Shown: positions 9,778-18,788 of the stretch, in pieces
How the letters are laid out: each line of letters opens with the position of its first letter
Numbering within the stretch: position 1 is the stretch's first letter
Source of the DNA: Actinobacillus porcitonsillarum
Lineage (GTDB): Bacteria > Pseudomonadota > Gammaproteobacteria > Enterobacterales > Pasteurellaceae
DNA length: 64,000 nucleotides
Reading direction: 5' to 3'
NCBI RefSeq assembly: GCF_003101015.1
Contig: NZ_CP029206.1
Location: 1,871,001 to 1,935,000 of the forward strand
Notes under the pieces: model-generated
What the model was told of the DNA's origin: nothing
What the model saw: only the letters and a program-made list of their open reading frames with translations
Databases searched by the model: none
Made by a program: the position numbers and the translations under genes

Positions 9778-10689
9778 ATGACATCAACCCCTAGACACCC
9801 TCATTTAACGGTTCTAAATGTCGTGGCACTTGGTGGCGGTCATGGTTTAGGGCGTGTATTATCTGCCTTATCCTTTTTGCGAGAAAACCTGACCGGTATT
9901 GTAGCAACCACCGATAATGGTGGTTCTACCGGCAGAATCCGCTCACAACAAGGCGGAATTGCGTGGGGAGATCTACGCAATTGTTTAACTCAAATTATTG
10001 TAAAACCCACAGTTGCATCCGCATTATTTGAATATCGTTTTCCAGGGAATGGTGAATTGGGTGGACATAATTTAGGTAACTTAATCCTTAAAGCGTTAGA
10101 AAATATGCAAATTCGACCGCTTGAAGGGCTTAATTTAGTTAGAGATCTTCTTCATGTTCGAGCATTCTTGATTCCCATGTCTGAAATGCCCGTGGATCTC
10201 GGTGCTTATTTGGCAAATAGACATATTCTTGGCGAAGTTGCTGTGGACGCCTTAGAAGAATTGCCTCAGGGTTTATTTCTTGAACCCGCAGTACAAGCAA
10301 CTCCCGAAGCGCTTTTAGCGATTGAAAAAGCTAATGTAATTTTGTTAGGTCCAGGAAGTTTCTTTACCAGTATTATGCCAAATTTGTTAATACCTGCTTT
10401 AGCAGAATGCATTAACCAAAGCTCAGCGAAAGTTATTTTTATTGATAACATTGGTATCGAACACAGTATCGTAAGCCATTTAACACTTGCGGATAGAGTT
10501 CAATGGATTGAGAAAGCAATCGGTAGCCAGCGTGTTAATGGTGTGATCACAACCCCAACAGAAGTTGCTCCATTACCCGAACATCTTTGTGTGTTACGCC
10601 GCGATTTATCGGCTGAAGATGTTTATTATCGTCATGATCGCTACAAATTAAGCAAGGCGATTAACGATTTAGTTGCATTAATTTCATAA
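9778..10689 (+). CDS. YvcK/YbhK-like (UPF0052, CofD-superfamily) protein
   Basis: 303 aa. The N-terminal nucleotide-binding loop ALGGGHGLGRVLSAL (about 17-31), TTDNGGSTGR (about 44-53) and GDLRNCL are the signature of the YvcK group. Later blocks include GGHNLGNLIL and LLGPGSFFTSIMPNLL. B. subtilis YvcK binds UDP-sugars and is needed for growth on gluconeogenic carbon and for cell shape; E. coli YbhK is the gammaproteobacterial relative. The enzyme activity of the LPPG transferase CofD is not expected here, as no F420 pathway is seen. An AAAGGATTATCCAA ribosome-binding site precedes the ATG, and a terminator follows the stop. Confidence 0.85.
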   Translation: MTSTPRHPHLTVLNVVALGGGHGLGRVLSALSFLRENLTGIVATTDNGGSTGRIRSQQGGIAWGDLRNCLTQIIVKPTVASALFEYRFPGNGELGGHNLGNLILKALENMQIRPLEGLNLVRDLLHVRAFLIPMSEMPVDLGAYLANRHILGEVAVDALEELPQGLFLEPAVQATPEALLAIEKANVILLGPGSFFTSIMPNLLIPALAECINQSSAKVIFIDNIGIEHSIVSHLTLADRVQWIEKAIGSQRVNGVITTPTEVAPLPEHLCVLRRDLSAEDVYYRHDRYKLSKAINDLVALIS

Positions 10690-10691
10690 AC

Positions 10692-10720
10692 AAAGCGGTC
10701 GATACCGCTTTATTTTTTCT
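10692..10720 (+). terminator. Terminator after the YvcK-like gene
   Basis: AAAGCGGT CGA TACCGCTTT stem followed by ATTTTTTC. The arms contain part of an uptake-signal core, so this terminator is a paired USS-like element. Confidence 0.8.
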
Positions 10721-10739
10721 TAGTTTATAAAAGGATAAT

Positions 10740-11831
10740 ATGTTAGTTTCCGATTTTCATTTTGATTTACCCGACAATTTGATTGCCCGTTACCCAATGC
10801 CTGATCGCACTGCAAGCCGTTTACTCTATTTAAATGGCGAAACCGGGGTATTTGCTGATCAGCATTTTACAGACTTACTAGACCATTTACACGAGGGCGA
10901 TCTGCTTGTTTTCAATAATACCCGTGTCATACCCGCCCGACTTTATGGTCGAAAAATCAGTGGCGGAAAAGTCGAAGCATTAATTGAGCGAGTATTAGAT
11001 AAACATCGTTGTTTGGCACACGTTCGTGCCTCAAAAGCTCCAAAAGAAGGCACGCAACTTATTTTTGGGGAAGATAAACTTGGCGAGGGAAATGGCTTAG
11101 TTGCAACCATGGTAGCTCGTCATGATACGCTTTTTGAATTACATTTTGAGAGTCAAACTAATCTTTTTGATCTTCTTCAATCTGCCGGTCATATGCCTCT
11201 ACCGCCTTATATTGATCGCCCTGATGAAGATGCCGATCAAGAGCGTTATCAAACCGTTTACAGTAAGGTGCTTGGCGCTGTGGCTGCACCAACGGCTGGG
11301 CTACACTTCGATAATGTGATGTTAGAAAAACTCAAAGAAAAAGGCGTCAATACCGCATTTGTTACCCTGCATGTTGGAGCTGGCACGTTCCAACCTGTTC
11401 GGGTTGAAAACATTTTGGATCATAAAATGCACGCCGAATATGCCGAAGTATCACAAGACGTTGTCGATAAAATTTTAGAGACCAAAGCTAACGGCAAACG
11501 AGTAATTGCAGTAGGCACAACCTCTGTTCGCTCTATTGAAAGTGCAGCACAAGCAGTCAAAAATAGCGATGCGTTAATTGAGCCATTTTTCTCCGATACC
11601 AGTATTTTTATTTACCCGGGCAAAACATTTAAAGTGGTCGATGCTTTAGTTACAAACTTTCACTTGCCTGAATCAACGCTGATTATGTTGGTTTCTGCAT
11701 TTGCCGGCTATAAAAATACGATGAATGCTTATCAGCATGCGGTGGAGTCACAATATCGTTTCTTCAGCTATGGCGATGCGATGTTTATTCAAAAAAATCC
11801 TCATGCCACGGAAGATCTCCCAACCTCATGA
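10740..11831 (+). CDS. queA: S-adenosylmethionine:tRNA ribosyltransferase-isomerase
   Basis: 363 aa, normal length. The enzyme moves the ribosyl part of SAM to preQ1 in tRNA, making epoxyqueuosine. Motifs: [15 protein letters not shown] (start), [15 protein letters not shown] (about 56-70), [21 protein letters not shown] (about 170-190), [14 protein letters not shown] (about 200-215) and the C-terminal [19 protein letters not shown]. It works in the same pathway as tgt at 2107-3249, though here it is not in an operon with tgt as in many gammaproteobacteria. The stop overlaps the CHY zinc-finger gene by 4 bases. Confidence 0.97.
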   Translation: MLVSDFHFDLPDNLIARYPMPDRTASRLLYLNGETGVFADQHFTDLLDHLHEGDLLVFNNTRVIPARLYGRKISGGKVEALIERVLDKHRCLAHVRASKAPKEGTQLIFGEDKLGEGNGLVATMVARHDTLFELHFESQTNLFDLLQSAGHMPLPPYIDRPDEDADQERYQTVYSKVLGAVAAPTAGLHFDNVMLEKLKEKGVNTAFVTLHVGAGTFQPVRVENILDHKMHAEYAEVSQDVVDKILETKANGKRVIAVGTTSVRSIESAAQAVKNSDALIEPFFSDTSIFIYPGKTFKVVDALVTNFHLPESTLIMLVSAFAGYKNTMNAYQHAVESQYRFFSYGDAMFIQKNPHATEDLPTS

Positions 11832-12157
11832 AAATTTATGGATTAACCGTTGATGCTCACACCCGTTGTGAGCATTATCACTCCCCTCTCGACATTGTCG
11901 CTATCAAATTCAAATGTTGTGGTAAGTTTTACCCTTGCTATCAATGCCACAATGCTTGCGAAGATCATTCGATTCAACGCTGGGCAACAGATGAATTTCA
12001 TGAACAGGCGATTGTGTGTGGTAATTGCTATCAAACATTAAGTATTACCCAATATACTCAAGTCACACAATGCCCCTATTGTGCCTCAGCATTTAATTCT
12101 GGCTGTAAAAAGCATTATGCGATTTATTTTGAGTGGGAAACCTTTGATTCAAAATAA
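11828..12157 (+). CDS. CHY zinc finger protein
   Basis: 109 aa, rich in Cys and His: [20 protein letters not shown] then [11 protein letters not shown] (about 40-50), CGNCYQ (about 66-71) and CPYC (about 83-86). This spacing is the CHY zinc finger, a three-zinc fold. In bacteria these are short stand-alone proteins of unknown role; in eukaryotes the domain occurs in RING ubiquitin ligases. The ATG overlaps the queA stop in ATGA, which suggests coupling. Its last 34 bases overlap the 3' end of comEC on the other strand. Confidence 0.85.
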   Translation: MKIYGLTVDAHTRCEHYHSPLDIVAIKFKCCGKFYPCYQCHNACEDHSIQRWATDEFHEQAIVCGNCYQTLSITQYTQVTQCPYCASAFNSGCKKHYAIYFEWETFDSK

Positions 12158-14430
12158 CCTTGATACCAAGCAGAAAAAGCATCTCGCCCTGTTTCCACCG
12201 ACCAATGGTCTTGATGAAATGTCACTTTAATCATGCCTTCTTTTGCAGTATTCAATAGCGGCACCTGATAACGCAGTAATCGCTCAACTACCGTTTTATT
12301 TGGCATTTTCCATGGATTCCATCTCCCTGTCGAAACCACAGCAAGTGTCGGGCGTGTTTTCGCTAATAAAACCTCGCTCGTACTGGTTTTACTCCCATGA
12401 TGAGCAATCTGAAGAAAATCAATTTGCCCTAGTGAAGAAGAAAAAATCCGTTCTTGCTCCACTCCTGTATCCCCCGTTAATAAAAGTGTAAAGCGGTTAA
12501 TTTTGACAAGTAAAATGCAAGAATCTTGATTTTGAGCTTTTCCTACACGCTGTGTGGGGTAAACCGCCATAAACTGAAGTTCGCCAAATTGCCATTTATC
12601 ACCCGCCAAACAAGATTGAGGTTGAACATCCGCATAGGCTAATCGGCTACTCGAAAATATCTCTGCGTGAGGGTAAGCGGTTAATAAGTCCAATACACCA
12701 CCGGAATGATCGTTATCATCATGGCTAAGAAAAATGGCTTGAACTTGAATATTATGCCGTTTCAAATAGGGCAAAATTTCAAGTTTTGCCATAGAGTTCT
12801 TTTGCTCTCCCTCGCCCCAACTCACGCTGGTATCGTAAAAAATGGCTTGTTTTTGACCGCTTGTATCTTGATAAACAATGGCTTGTGCTAATCCCTGCCC
12901 TACATCAAACGTAATCCACTCCACAGGAGTTTCTCGCCATGAATAAAGGCAAAAAACGACATAAGCACTACTAAAAACAGCGATACCTTTGTATAAAAAA
13001 GATTTAGCTTTTTGACTATTTTTCATATAAAGCCCAAATAGTACAGCGCCATTGATGAATAATATTTGTCCTTGTTGCCAAAGACTTAGGTCATACCATG
13101 CATTTGATAAAGGTTTAAGTAGCCATAAACTAAATTGAGCGATGTAATCCGCCAATCCCCATGTACTGAATAGGTTATCCGTTAATAATGTAAATAAAAT
13201 AATCGGGACTAACACCATACTGTATAGTGGCACTATCAGCATATTCGCAGGCAAACTCAAAGGCGATGTCCCTGCAAAAAAGAAAAATTGCACTGGCGAA
13301 AAGATCAACCAAATGCCAATTTGAAGATGTAGCAATGAAACGATAACTTTGCCGATTTTATGTTGCGTTTGAGAGAACGGTATCCAAGAAAATTGCGCTA
13401 ATGGAAAATAGCGATACCATAAAATTAACGATAGTACCGCTAAGATCGATAACCAAAAACTGTCGGATAAAATAGCAACCGGTTCAAACACCAACAATAA
13501 CGCAACAACTCGCCACCAGATTTGTAATGAGGTATAACGTCTTCGAAAAATTTGGCAAGATAAAAGCACGGTCATGGCTAATAATGCCCGAAGTGTTGGT
13601 GCTGAAAAACCGGCTAAATAGCTATATCCAAAGGCGATTACAAAACCAAAGAGTCGAGGAAAAAGATAAGAATACCCCAAAGAAATGCCTATCTGCCCTT
13701 TTAATAAACACCATTGTATGCCCTTCGCCAACCAGAACCCAAATGCCAACGCTAAAGCAATATGCAGTCCTGAAATCGCAATCAAGTGAGCCGTTGCTGT
13801 TTTTTGAAAAGGTAGCCAATGTTCATTCTTCAACCAAGCTCGTTCTCCAAAAGCCAAGGCAAGCAATAACCCTTGACTGTCTAGCTCTGCGGTTTGCTGG
13901 TAGCTACGATTCAGCCATTGTGTTCGAAAAGGCGCATCAAATTCTTCAAGTAGCTCGGCTTTTCTGACGGTAGCAATCCCATCAATATGGTTGGCAAAAT
14001 ACCAGCGTTGTCGATCAAAATTTCCTAAGTTATATCTTCCTGAAATCGGACGAAGTGTAAAATCAACGGTATATTTTCGATGCAAATATAATGGCGTTTG
14101 AGCTTGCCACGTTAAATAAATTTGCTGATCGTTCGCTAATTTACCAATGGCGGTTTGATACTCTTGCTGCTTTAAAATTTTAACAATCTCAATCGTCTCT
14201 TTCACTTTAGAGGCTGGCTGATTCTCTGCTATTTTCACGGTGTGGGAAATGGATAAGTAACTTATCGCCATCAGTATCCCTAATCCCATATGCCAGTAAT
14301 GTTTCCTCATCAGATTAAAAAAGGCCCATACGAAGGCTAAAAATATGGCAAAGGGCAAATAGTCACGAGGAAGAAAAAGAAGAGGTAAGAACGAAATGCT
14401 CAAATAAATAGAAAAACGATCGAGGTTCAT
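12124..14430 (-). CDS. comEC: ComEC/Rec2 competence DNA channel
   Basis: 768 aa inner-membrane protein that passes one strand of incoming DNA into the cytoplasm during natural transformation (called Rec2 in Haemophilus). An N-terminal pair of membrane helices is followed by the periplasmic OB-fold-like domain (about 60-175), the Competence domain with about eight membrane segments (about 200-470; ATAHLIAISGLHIALALAFGFW), and the C-terminal metallo-beta-lactamase-like domain (about 500-755) with SHDDNDHSGGVLDLL and TGDTG and QIAHHGSKTS. All three parts are present with no frameshift. A CRP-S-type site lies upstream (14496-14519), which would put it in the Sxy/CRP competence regulon. The 3' end overlaps the CHY gene by 34 bases. 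Confidence 0.94.
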   Translation of the reverse strand: MNLDRFSIYLSISFLPLLFLPRDYLPFAIFLAFVWAFFNLMRKHYWHMGLGILMAISYLSISHTVKIAENQPASKVKETIEIVKILKQQEYQTAIGKLANDQQIYLTWQAQTPLYLHRKYTVDFTLRPISGRYNLGNFDRQRWYFANHIDGIATVRKAELLEEFDAPFRTQWLNRSYQQTAELDSQGLLLALAFGERAWLKNEHWLPFQKTATAHLIAISGLHIALALAFGFWLAKGIQWCLLKGQIGISLGYSYLFPRLFGFVIAFGYSYLAGFSAPTLRALLAMTVLLSCQIFRRRYTSLQIWWRVVALLLVFEPVAILSDSFWLSILAVLSLILWYRYFPLAQFSWIPFSQTQHKIGKVIVSLLHLQIGIWLIFSPVQFFFFAGTSPLSLPANMLIVPLYSMVLVPIILFTLLTDNLFSTWGLADYIAQFSLWLLKPLSNAWYDLSLWQQGQILFINGAVLFGLYMKNSQKAKSFLYKGIAVFSSAYVVFCLYSWRETPVEWITFDVGQGLAQAIVYQDTSGQKQAIFYDTSVSWGEGEQKNSMAKLEILPYLKRHNIQVQAIFLSHDDNDHSGGVLDLLTAYPHAEIFSSSRLAYADVQPQSCLAGDKWQFGELQFMAVYPTQRVGKAQNQDSCILLVKINRFTLLLTGDTGVEQERIFSSSLGQIDFLQIAHHGSKTSTSEVLLAKTRPTLAVVSTGRWNPWKMPNKTVVERLLRYQVPLLNTAKEGMIKVTFHQDHWSVETGRDAFSAWYQGYFESKVSHSK

Positions 14431-14495
14431 AATGGTAAGGTCATTTTTTCTGATAGTATGCCCTTTATTTTTAAACCCTGCTGAAAAAATATTGT

Positions 14496-14519
14496 AATTT
14501 TCGAGCGAGATCGCAAATA
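14496..14519 (-). promoter_or_regulatory. CRP-S-type competence regulatory site upstream of comEC
   Basis: TTTTCGAGCGAGATCGCAAA: two half sites TTCGA-C and GATCGCAAA around a 2-base centre, with the C6/G17 pattern that makes CRP-S sites need Sxy as well as CRP in Pasteurellaceae. The centre is about 78 bases from the comEC start codon; a CATACT-like -10 near 14456 would put the site near -60. A nearly identical sequence lies upstream of pilA (49569-49592). Confidence 0.75.
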
Positions 14520-14532
14520 TTTCTACCCAAAG

Positions 14533-14558
14533 AAAAAAGGCGATATTAAATCGCCTTC
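14533..14558 (-). terminator. Terminator of trpCF
   Basis: AAGGCGAT ATTAA ATCGCCTT stem followed on the minus strand by TTTTC. A second hairpin (CCTAGC/GCTAGG, 14571-14594) followed by TTTG lies just before it, nearer to the gene. Confidence 0.8.
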
Positions 14559-14609
14559 AGATCATTAACAAACCTAGCTCAGTTCGTGCTAGGCTACTTT
14601 ATTTATGAT

Positions 14610-16022
14610 TTATGCTTGAATAATTTTCGCAAAACAAGCGGTTAATTTTTCAAGATCTTTTACACCTTTTGCACTTTCAATGCCTGAATTAAGATCTACA
14701 CCCAAACAGCCTTGTGCTAAAGCAGAATCGAGATTATCTAAATGAATGCCTCCGGCTAAAAGTGATTTGTTTTTCAGCTCTTCAGGAATAAGCACCCAAT
14801 TAAATGATTTCCCTGTTCCCCCTTGTTGATGACCTGATTGACTGTCTAAAATGAAGCGGCTTACTAATGGATTATCAACAAATGTCCAAGAGTCTGCATT
14901 TATATCAATAGAACATGCTTTCCAGATTTGTGTTTTGCCTTCTAGGCGTTCCGCAAGTTCTGCGATATATTGTTCATCTTCCTGCCCATGTAATTGAACT
15001 GCGAATAATTCAAGCTGTTTTGCTATTTTTTCCACAAATTCAACCGCTTGATTTTGAAATACGCCAACATATCGTAGTGGTGCATTAACTACAAGTTCCT
15101 GCGCTTGGCGTAAAGAAAGCTGTCTTGGCGAACCTTCTGCAAAAATCAATCCGCCATATAAAGCGCCTTGTTCATAGACTGCTTTAACATCTTGTGGACG
15201 AGTTAATCCGCATACTTTATTTTCGCCATATATTACCGAACGAACTGCATTATTGAGATCAGCACTTCCCATTAAACTACTGCCGATCAAAAATCCATGC
15301 GCAAAAGGTTTTATTGTTCTAATTTGTTGATGATCATAAATACCCGATTCTGAAATTAACCGTACATTTTCCGGAATTTGCTCACGATATTTTTCAACGA
15401 GTCGAACAATGCGATTCATATCAATCGTTAATGTATGTAAATCACGGTTATTAACACCAATAATTCTTGCGCCAAGAGATAACGCTCGTTCAAATTCTTG
15501 CTCTGTACTGGTTTCTGTTAGCACGCCCATACCTAATGAATGGGCTAATTCAGACAACGTTTTATACGTTTCATCATCTACGACAGATAACATCAATAAA
15601 ATCGCATCAGCATTGTAATAACGCGCCAAATAAACCTGATAAGGTGAAATAATGAAATCTTTACACAAAATAGGTTGCGTCGTTTGCTGTTTTACCTGAT
15701 CAATGTAACGAAAATCCCCTTGAAAATATTGTTCATCCGTCAAAACAGAAATCGCAGATGCATAATGTTTATAAACCTGAGCAATCGCATCTAAATCAAA
15801 TTCTGCCCGAATCAATCCTTTCGAAGGCGATGCTTTCTTACATTCTAAAATATAAGCTGGGGTTTGATGACTCCCTGTCGATAATTGCCCATAAAAATCC
15901 CGATCTGCCGGTTTTAATGTGTGTTTAAAATGATCTAAAGGAAACGCCTGTTCCTTTTTTTGAACCCAAATGGCTTTATCTTGAACGATTTTTTGAAGAA
16001 TGGTTGGTTGTTGAGATTGCAT
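14610..16022 (-). CDS. trpCF: Bifunctional indole-3-glycerol-phosphate synthase / phosphoribosylanthranilate isomerase
   Basis: 470 aa with two TIM barrels, the usual enterobacterial/Pasteurella fusion. Residues about 1-255 are TrpC: start [26 protein letters not shown] (about 56-70), [22 protein letters not shown] (about 190) and [13 protein letters not shown]. Residues about 256-470 are Trp[11 protein letters not shown] (about 270), [23 protein letters not shown] and [16 protein letters not shown]. It converts phosphoribosyl-anthranilate in two steps to indole-3-glycerol phosphate. No other trp genes flank it, so the trp genes are split in this genome. I saw no clear TrpR operator or leader peptide upstream. 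Confidence 0.96.
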   Translation of the reverse strand: MQSQQPTILQKIVQDKAIWVQKKEQAFPLDHFKHTLKPADRDFYGQLSTGSHQTPAYILECKKASPSKGLIRAEFDLDAIAQVYKHYASAISVLTDEQYFQGDFRYIDQVKQQTTQPILCKDFIISPYQVYLARYYNADAILLMLSVVDDETYKTLSELAHSLGMGVLTETSTEQEFERALSLGARIIGVNNRDLHTLTIDMNRIVRLVEKYREQIPENVRLISESGIYDHQQIRTIKPFAHGFLIGSSLMGSADLNNAVRSVIYGENKVCGLTRPQDVKAVYEQGALYGGLIFAEGSPRQLSLRQAQELVVNAPLRYVGVFQNQAVEFVEKIAKQLELFAVQLHGQEDEQYIAELAERLEGKTQIWKACSIDINADSWTFVDNPLVSRFILDSQSGHQQGGTGKSFNWVLIPEELKNKSLLAGGIHLDNLDSALAQGCLGVDLNSGIESAKGVKDLEKLTACFAKIIQA

Positions 16023-16156
16023 ATTTATCCTTCTTTTATTGTTATCTGGCGGAAATCTGAGACATTTTCAAAAAGTTTACTCTAATCATCTTACAATAGA
16101 AAGAAAAAAGAAAATAGCCTAAAATAGCCACCTAAATTTTTACCAGATTGAGGAAA

Positions 16157-16471
16157 ATGATGAAAACAAAGGTAAAACAACTTTTAATTGAATTACAAGA
16201 AGCGATGCACCATCATCAATTATGGGAAGCGACGCCTCCAAGTGCTGAAGCATTAGCAAACGACCAACCGTTTTGTGTTGAAACACTTACGCCAACGCAA
16301 TGGCTTCAATGGATATTTATTCCAAGAATGCACGCATTATTAGAGCAAGGCACTGAACTTCCACGTAACTTCTCAATTACAGCTTATCTGGAAGAAGCCC
16401 TAAAAAATGAGCCTTATTTAAGCGCCCTTCATCAGCCATTATCACAAATGGAAGCCCTGCTAAAAAGCTAA
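16157..16471 (+). CDS. yqcC: YqcC family protein
   Basis: About 104 aa, DUF446/YqcC. Typical features: an N-terminal amphipathic helix (VKQLLIELQEAM), LWEATPPSAEALANDQPFC (about 24-42), and TPTQWLQWIFIPRMHALLE (about 46-64). Function unknown. The start is set by GAGG at 16150-16153; either ATG of the ATGATG pair fits. The truC gene starts one base after the stop, the usual yqcC-truC arrangement, so the genes are cotranscribed. Confidence 0.85.
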   Translation: MMKTKVKQLLIELQEAMHHHQLWEATPPSAEALANDQPFCVETLTPTQWLQWIFIPRMHALLEQGTELPRNFSITAYLEEALKNEPYLSALHQPLSQMEALLKS

Positions 16472-16472
16472 T

Positions 16473-17201
16473 ATGTTACTAGATATTCTTTATCAAGATG
16501 ATGATCTTATTGCGATCAATAAACCAGCAGGCATGCTCGTTCATCGTAGTTGGTTAGATAAGGCGGAAACGGTTTTCGTCATGCAAACACTTCGAGATCA
16601 AATTGGGCAACATGTTTTTCCGATACATCGTTTAGATCGCCCGACATCCGGCGTATTACTTTTTGCCCTCAATAGCGATATGGCACGAACGATGTGTGAA
16701 TTATTTGAAAATCATCAAGTAAAAAAAGGCTATCTTGCTGTCGTCAGAGGCTACTTAGAAGGAAAAGCCAGGGTTGATTACCCGTTGAAAGTAATTTTAG
16801 ATAAAGTAGCTGATAAATTTTCGCAAGAAAAAGAACCGCAAGAAGCGATTACGGATTATCAAGGTTTAGCAACTGTCGAAATGCCTTATCCAGCAGGAAA
16901 ATTTCAAACAGCACGCTATTCGCTGGTCGAGCTATCCCCTCAAACAGGGCGAAAACATCAATTAAGACGACATTTAAAGCACCTTTTTCACCCAATTATG
17001 GGCGATACAAAATATGGCGATTTACATCAAAACCGCACGCTAGCCGAGCAATCCGGCGTGGAGAGATTAATGTTGCATTCGCATTTTATGCAATTTCAAC
17101 ACCCTAAAACCTTGCAAAAAATCGAAATAAAAGCACCGCTTGATCAGCAATGGCGACAATTATTTACATTCTTTAACTGGAACTTTACCTATTTTTATTA
17201 G
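16473..17201 (+). CDS. truC: tRNA pseudouridine(65) synthase
   Basis: 242 aa, RluA-family pseudouridine synthase. Start [27 protein letters not shown] matches TruC; the catalytic Asp is in [15 protein letters not shown] (about residue 54). Later motifs: [10 protein letters not shown], the [35 protein letters not shown] region split over about 150-190, and a terminal [10 protein letters not shown]. It isomerises uridine 65 in tRNA-Ile and tRNA-Asp. It follows yqcC directly and precedes a UPF0181 gene by 17 bases. Confidence 0.93.
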   Translation: MLLDILYQDDDLIAINKPAGMLVHRSWLDKAETVFVMQTLRDQIGQHVFPIHRLDRPTSGVLLFALNSDMARTMCELFENHQVKKGYLAVVRGYLEGKARVDYPLKVILDKVADKFSQEKEPQEAITDYQGLATVEMPYPAGKFQTARYSLVELSPQTGRKHQLRRHLKHLFHPIMGDTKYGDLHQNRTLAEQSGVERLMLHSHFMQFQHPKTLQKIEIKAPLDQQWRQLFTFFNWNFTYFY

Positions 17202-17218
17202 ACATAATGGAGAACAAG

Positions 17219-17383
17219 ATGGATAATGCCCTACTCTCATTAACTCATGAGCAACAACAAGAGGCCGTCGAAGAGATCCAAAAATTAGCCCAGCAAGGTA
17301 TGAGTATGGGCGAAGCAATTCAACTCGTGGCAAATCAATTACGAGAAAAATATAAAAAATCGAATTCGGAGAAACATAAATGA
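17219..17383 (+). CDS. UPF0181 (YoaH-like) small protein
   Basis: A 54-aa protein starting [20 protein letters not shown], followed by [18 protein letters not shown] and a lysine-rich tail. This is the UPF0181 pattern (E. coli YoaH). Function unknown; predicted all-helical and cytoplasmic. A GGAGAACAAG ribosome-binding site precedes the ATG at 17219. The stop codon overlaps the next start in ATGA. It belongs to the yqcC-truC transcript. Confidence 0.85.
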   Translation: MDNALLSLTHEQQQEAVEEIQKLAQQGMSMGEAIQLVANQLREKYKKSNSEKHK

Positions 17384-17847
17384 AAAAATTAGTAATTTTA
17401 TCCATTGGATTTATTACAACAGCTATTGCATCAGCAAATGAAAAACAAGAAATTAAATTACCTTTTAACGGCAAACCAAGTGTTGTTTTACGCGTAGTTG
17501 ATTTCAGTACAAAATCACCTCGTGTTATTGATGGAAAATCAGTTTCTATTAGTAAAAAACAACAACTTTGTTGGTCTAGCGTCAATGTGCCTGTATCGAG
17601 TAAAGTCCGTATTGCTGAAGCATTCTACACTCCTGCAGAGACTGATTTTAGCTCTCCAGGAATGGTAATCAACGCCTCTGATAATAAAAAAGAGTTCTTA
17701 ATACTAGGGGAAGTCGCTTCAGTAAATAATGAATACATTAGTCGTTGCTGGAAATTTGATACTACAGATCCAATCGGTACTTATCATATGGAAATTCAAA
17801 TTGGCGATTTTGTTTTCAAGAATTTATCTTTTAATGTCATAAAATAG
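17380..17847 (+). CDS. Exported protein of unknown function
   Basis: 155 aa with a clear Sec signal ([19 protein letters not shown], cleavage before Asn-Glu-Lys about residue 20). The mature part is about 135 residues, rich in beta-strand pattern, and has only two cysteines (in LCWSSV about residue 70 and SRCWKF about 127), which could form a disulfide in the periplasm. I do not recognise a family. It overlaps the YoaH-like gene by four bases, so it is translated with the yqcC-truC operon, and a GA-rich hairpin follows near 17855-17886. Confidence 0.6.
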   Translation: MKKLVILSIGFITTAIASANEKQEIKLPFNGKPSVVLRVVDFSTKSPRVIDGKSVSISKKQQLCWSSVNVPVSSKVRIAEAFYTPAETDFSSPGMVINASDNKKEFLILGEVASVNNEYISRCWKFDTTDPIGTYHMEIQIGDFVFKNLSFNVIK

Positions 17848-17886
17848 ATACCTTAAAAAAGGGGGAGGAATTCCTTCCTTCTCCTT

Positions 17887-18717
17887 TTATATAAAGGCCA
17901 ATAATTTGGTTAAATTATAATTTAGATAGTCAACAGTTTTTAAATACCCATATAAATTTGCTTTATTCGTGTAAGGAAAATTAGGGAATTTTTGGTAAAA
18001 AACTTCAACCATTTTCAAATCATGAACTTCACGTAAATAGTCAGCTAATTTCTGCTCTAAGATATAGCCCTTTTCTTTACTTAATGCATGTTCAATTTCT
18101 TCCCTAAAATGCTCTGTATGCCCAACCAAATAACCTCGTTGCGCTTTACTCAAACTGCTCAGCCACATGCCGTCTCGTTTAGGCATTTGTGCTAATAGTG
18201 AAAAAACATCAGCCAAATTGCCTTCCAATAGTTCAAATTCCAACTCGCAAATAGGTGCGGAACCGTACTCGTTTTTAATCTCCCCTTGATCAAGGGCTAC
18301 TTCAATTTTGGTATTTTGATATTGAATAAGCCATTTATGGCGAATAAAGTCCGTACTGAATTTTGCTTTTAGCTGAGCCGAAATCTGTTCTGCTTCCAGA
18401 ATTTGCAAATTAAAATGCGAATTTAACCGCTTGAAGTCTGGCTCTTTAGTCTCTAAAGGAAGATTATATTCAGGGCGAACATGTAGCCCCCCAATGATTT
18501 CTCCTTTCATTTTCAAGGTCATTTCATGATGGCCATTATAAGTTCGCACACGAAATCCCATCTGATTTTTGGCAAAAAACTGTTCTGCGGTATCAAAATA
18601 AGTATTCCCGAGCGAGTCGGTTCGTGTCTCAATCACATTCTGCTGCGCTAGCCAATTTTTTATTGGTGTTATATTTTCAGGTAAGAGCATGATTTTTAAT
18701 TCAATTTCATTTTGCAT
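17887..18717 (-). CDS. CYTH domain protein (inorganic triphosphatase-like)
   Basis: About 276 aa. The CYTH signature EIELKIML (ExExK) is at the N-terminus (about residues 4-9) and is followed by the tunnel-fold residues: YFDTAEQF, FRVRTYNGHHEMTLKMKG (about 59-76), EYNLPLE, and the pair ICELEFELLEG (about 155-165). These acidic and basic residues line the triphosphate tunnel. The C-terminal third lacks a full CHAD domain, so it is shorter than E. coli YgiF. Likely hydrolyses inorganic triphosphate. The ATG at 18717 puts the ExExK motif where the family has it; a longer start at 18744 adds an unrelated tail. Confidence 0.82.
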   Translation of the reverse strand: MQNEIELKIMLLPENITPIKNWLAQQNVIETRTDSLGNTYFDTAEQFFAKNQMGFRVRTYNGHHEMTLKMKGEIIGGLHVRPEYNLPLETKEPDFKRLNSHFNLQILEAEQISAQLKAKFSTDFIRHKWLIQYQNTKIEVALDQGEIKNEYGSAPICELEFELLEGNLADVFSLLAQMPKRDGMWLSSLSKAQRGYLVGHTEHFREEIEHALSKEKGYILEQKLADYLREVHDLKMVEVFYQKFPNFPYTNKANLYGYLKTVDYLNYNLTKLLAFI

Positions 18718-18788
18718 AGAATTCCCATTTTTTGATAAACGCATTTTTGATATGATGATAACGTTATTTTAGCAAGAAAAATTTATCC

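Noticed and set aside
14571..14594. CCTAGCTCAGTTCGTGCTAGG, which contains the tRNA D-arm motif TAGCTCAGTT
   Set aside because: No acceptor, anticodon or T arm can be formed around it; it is a simple hairpin before the trpCF terminator.
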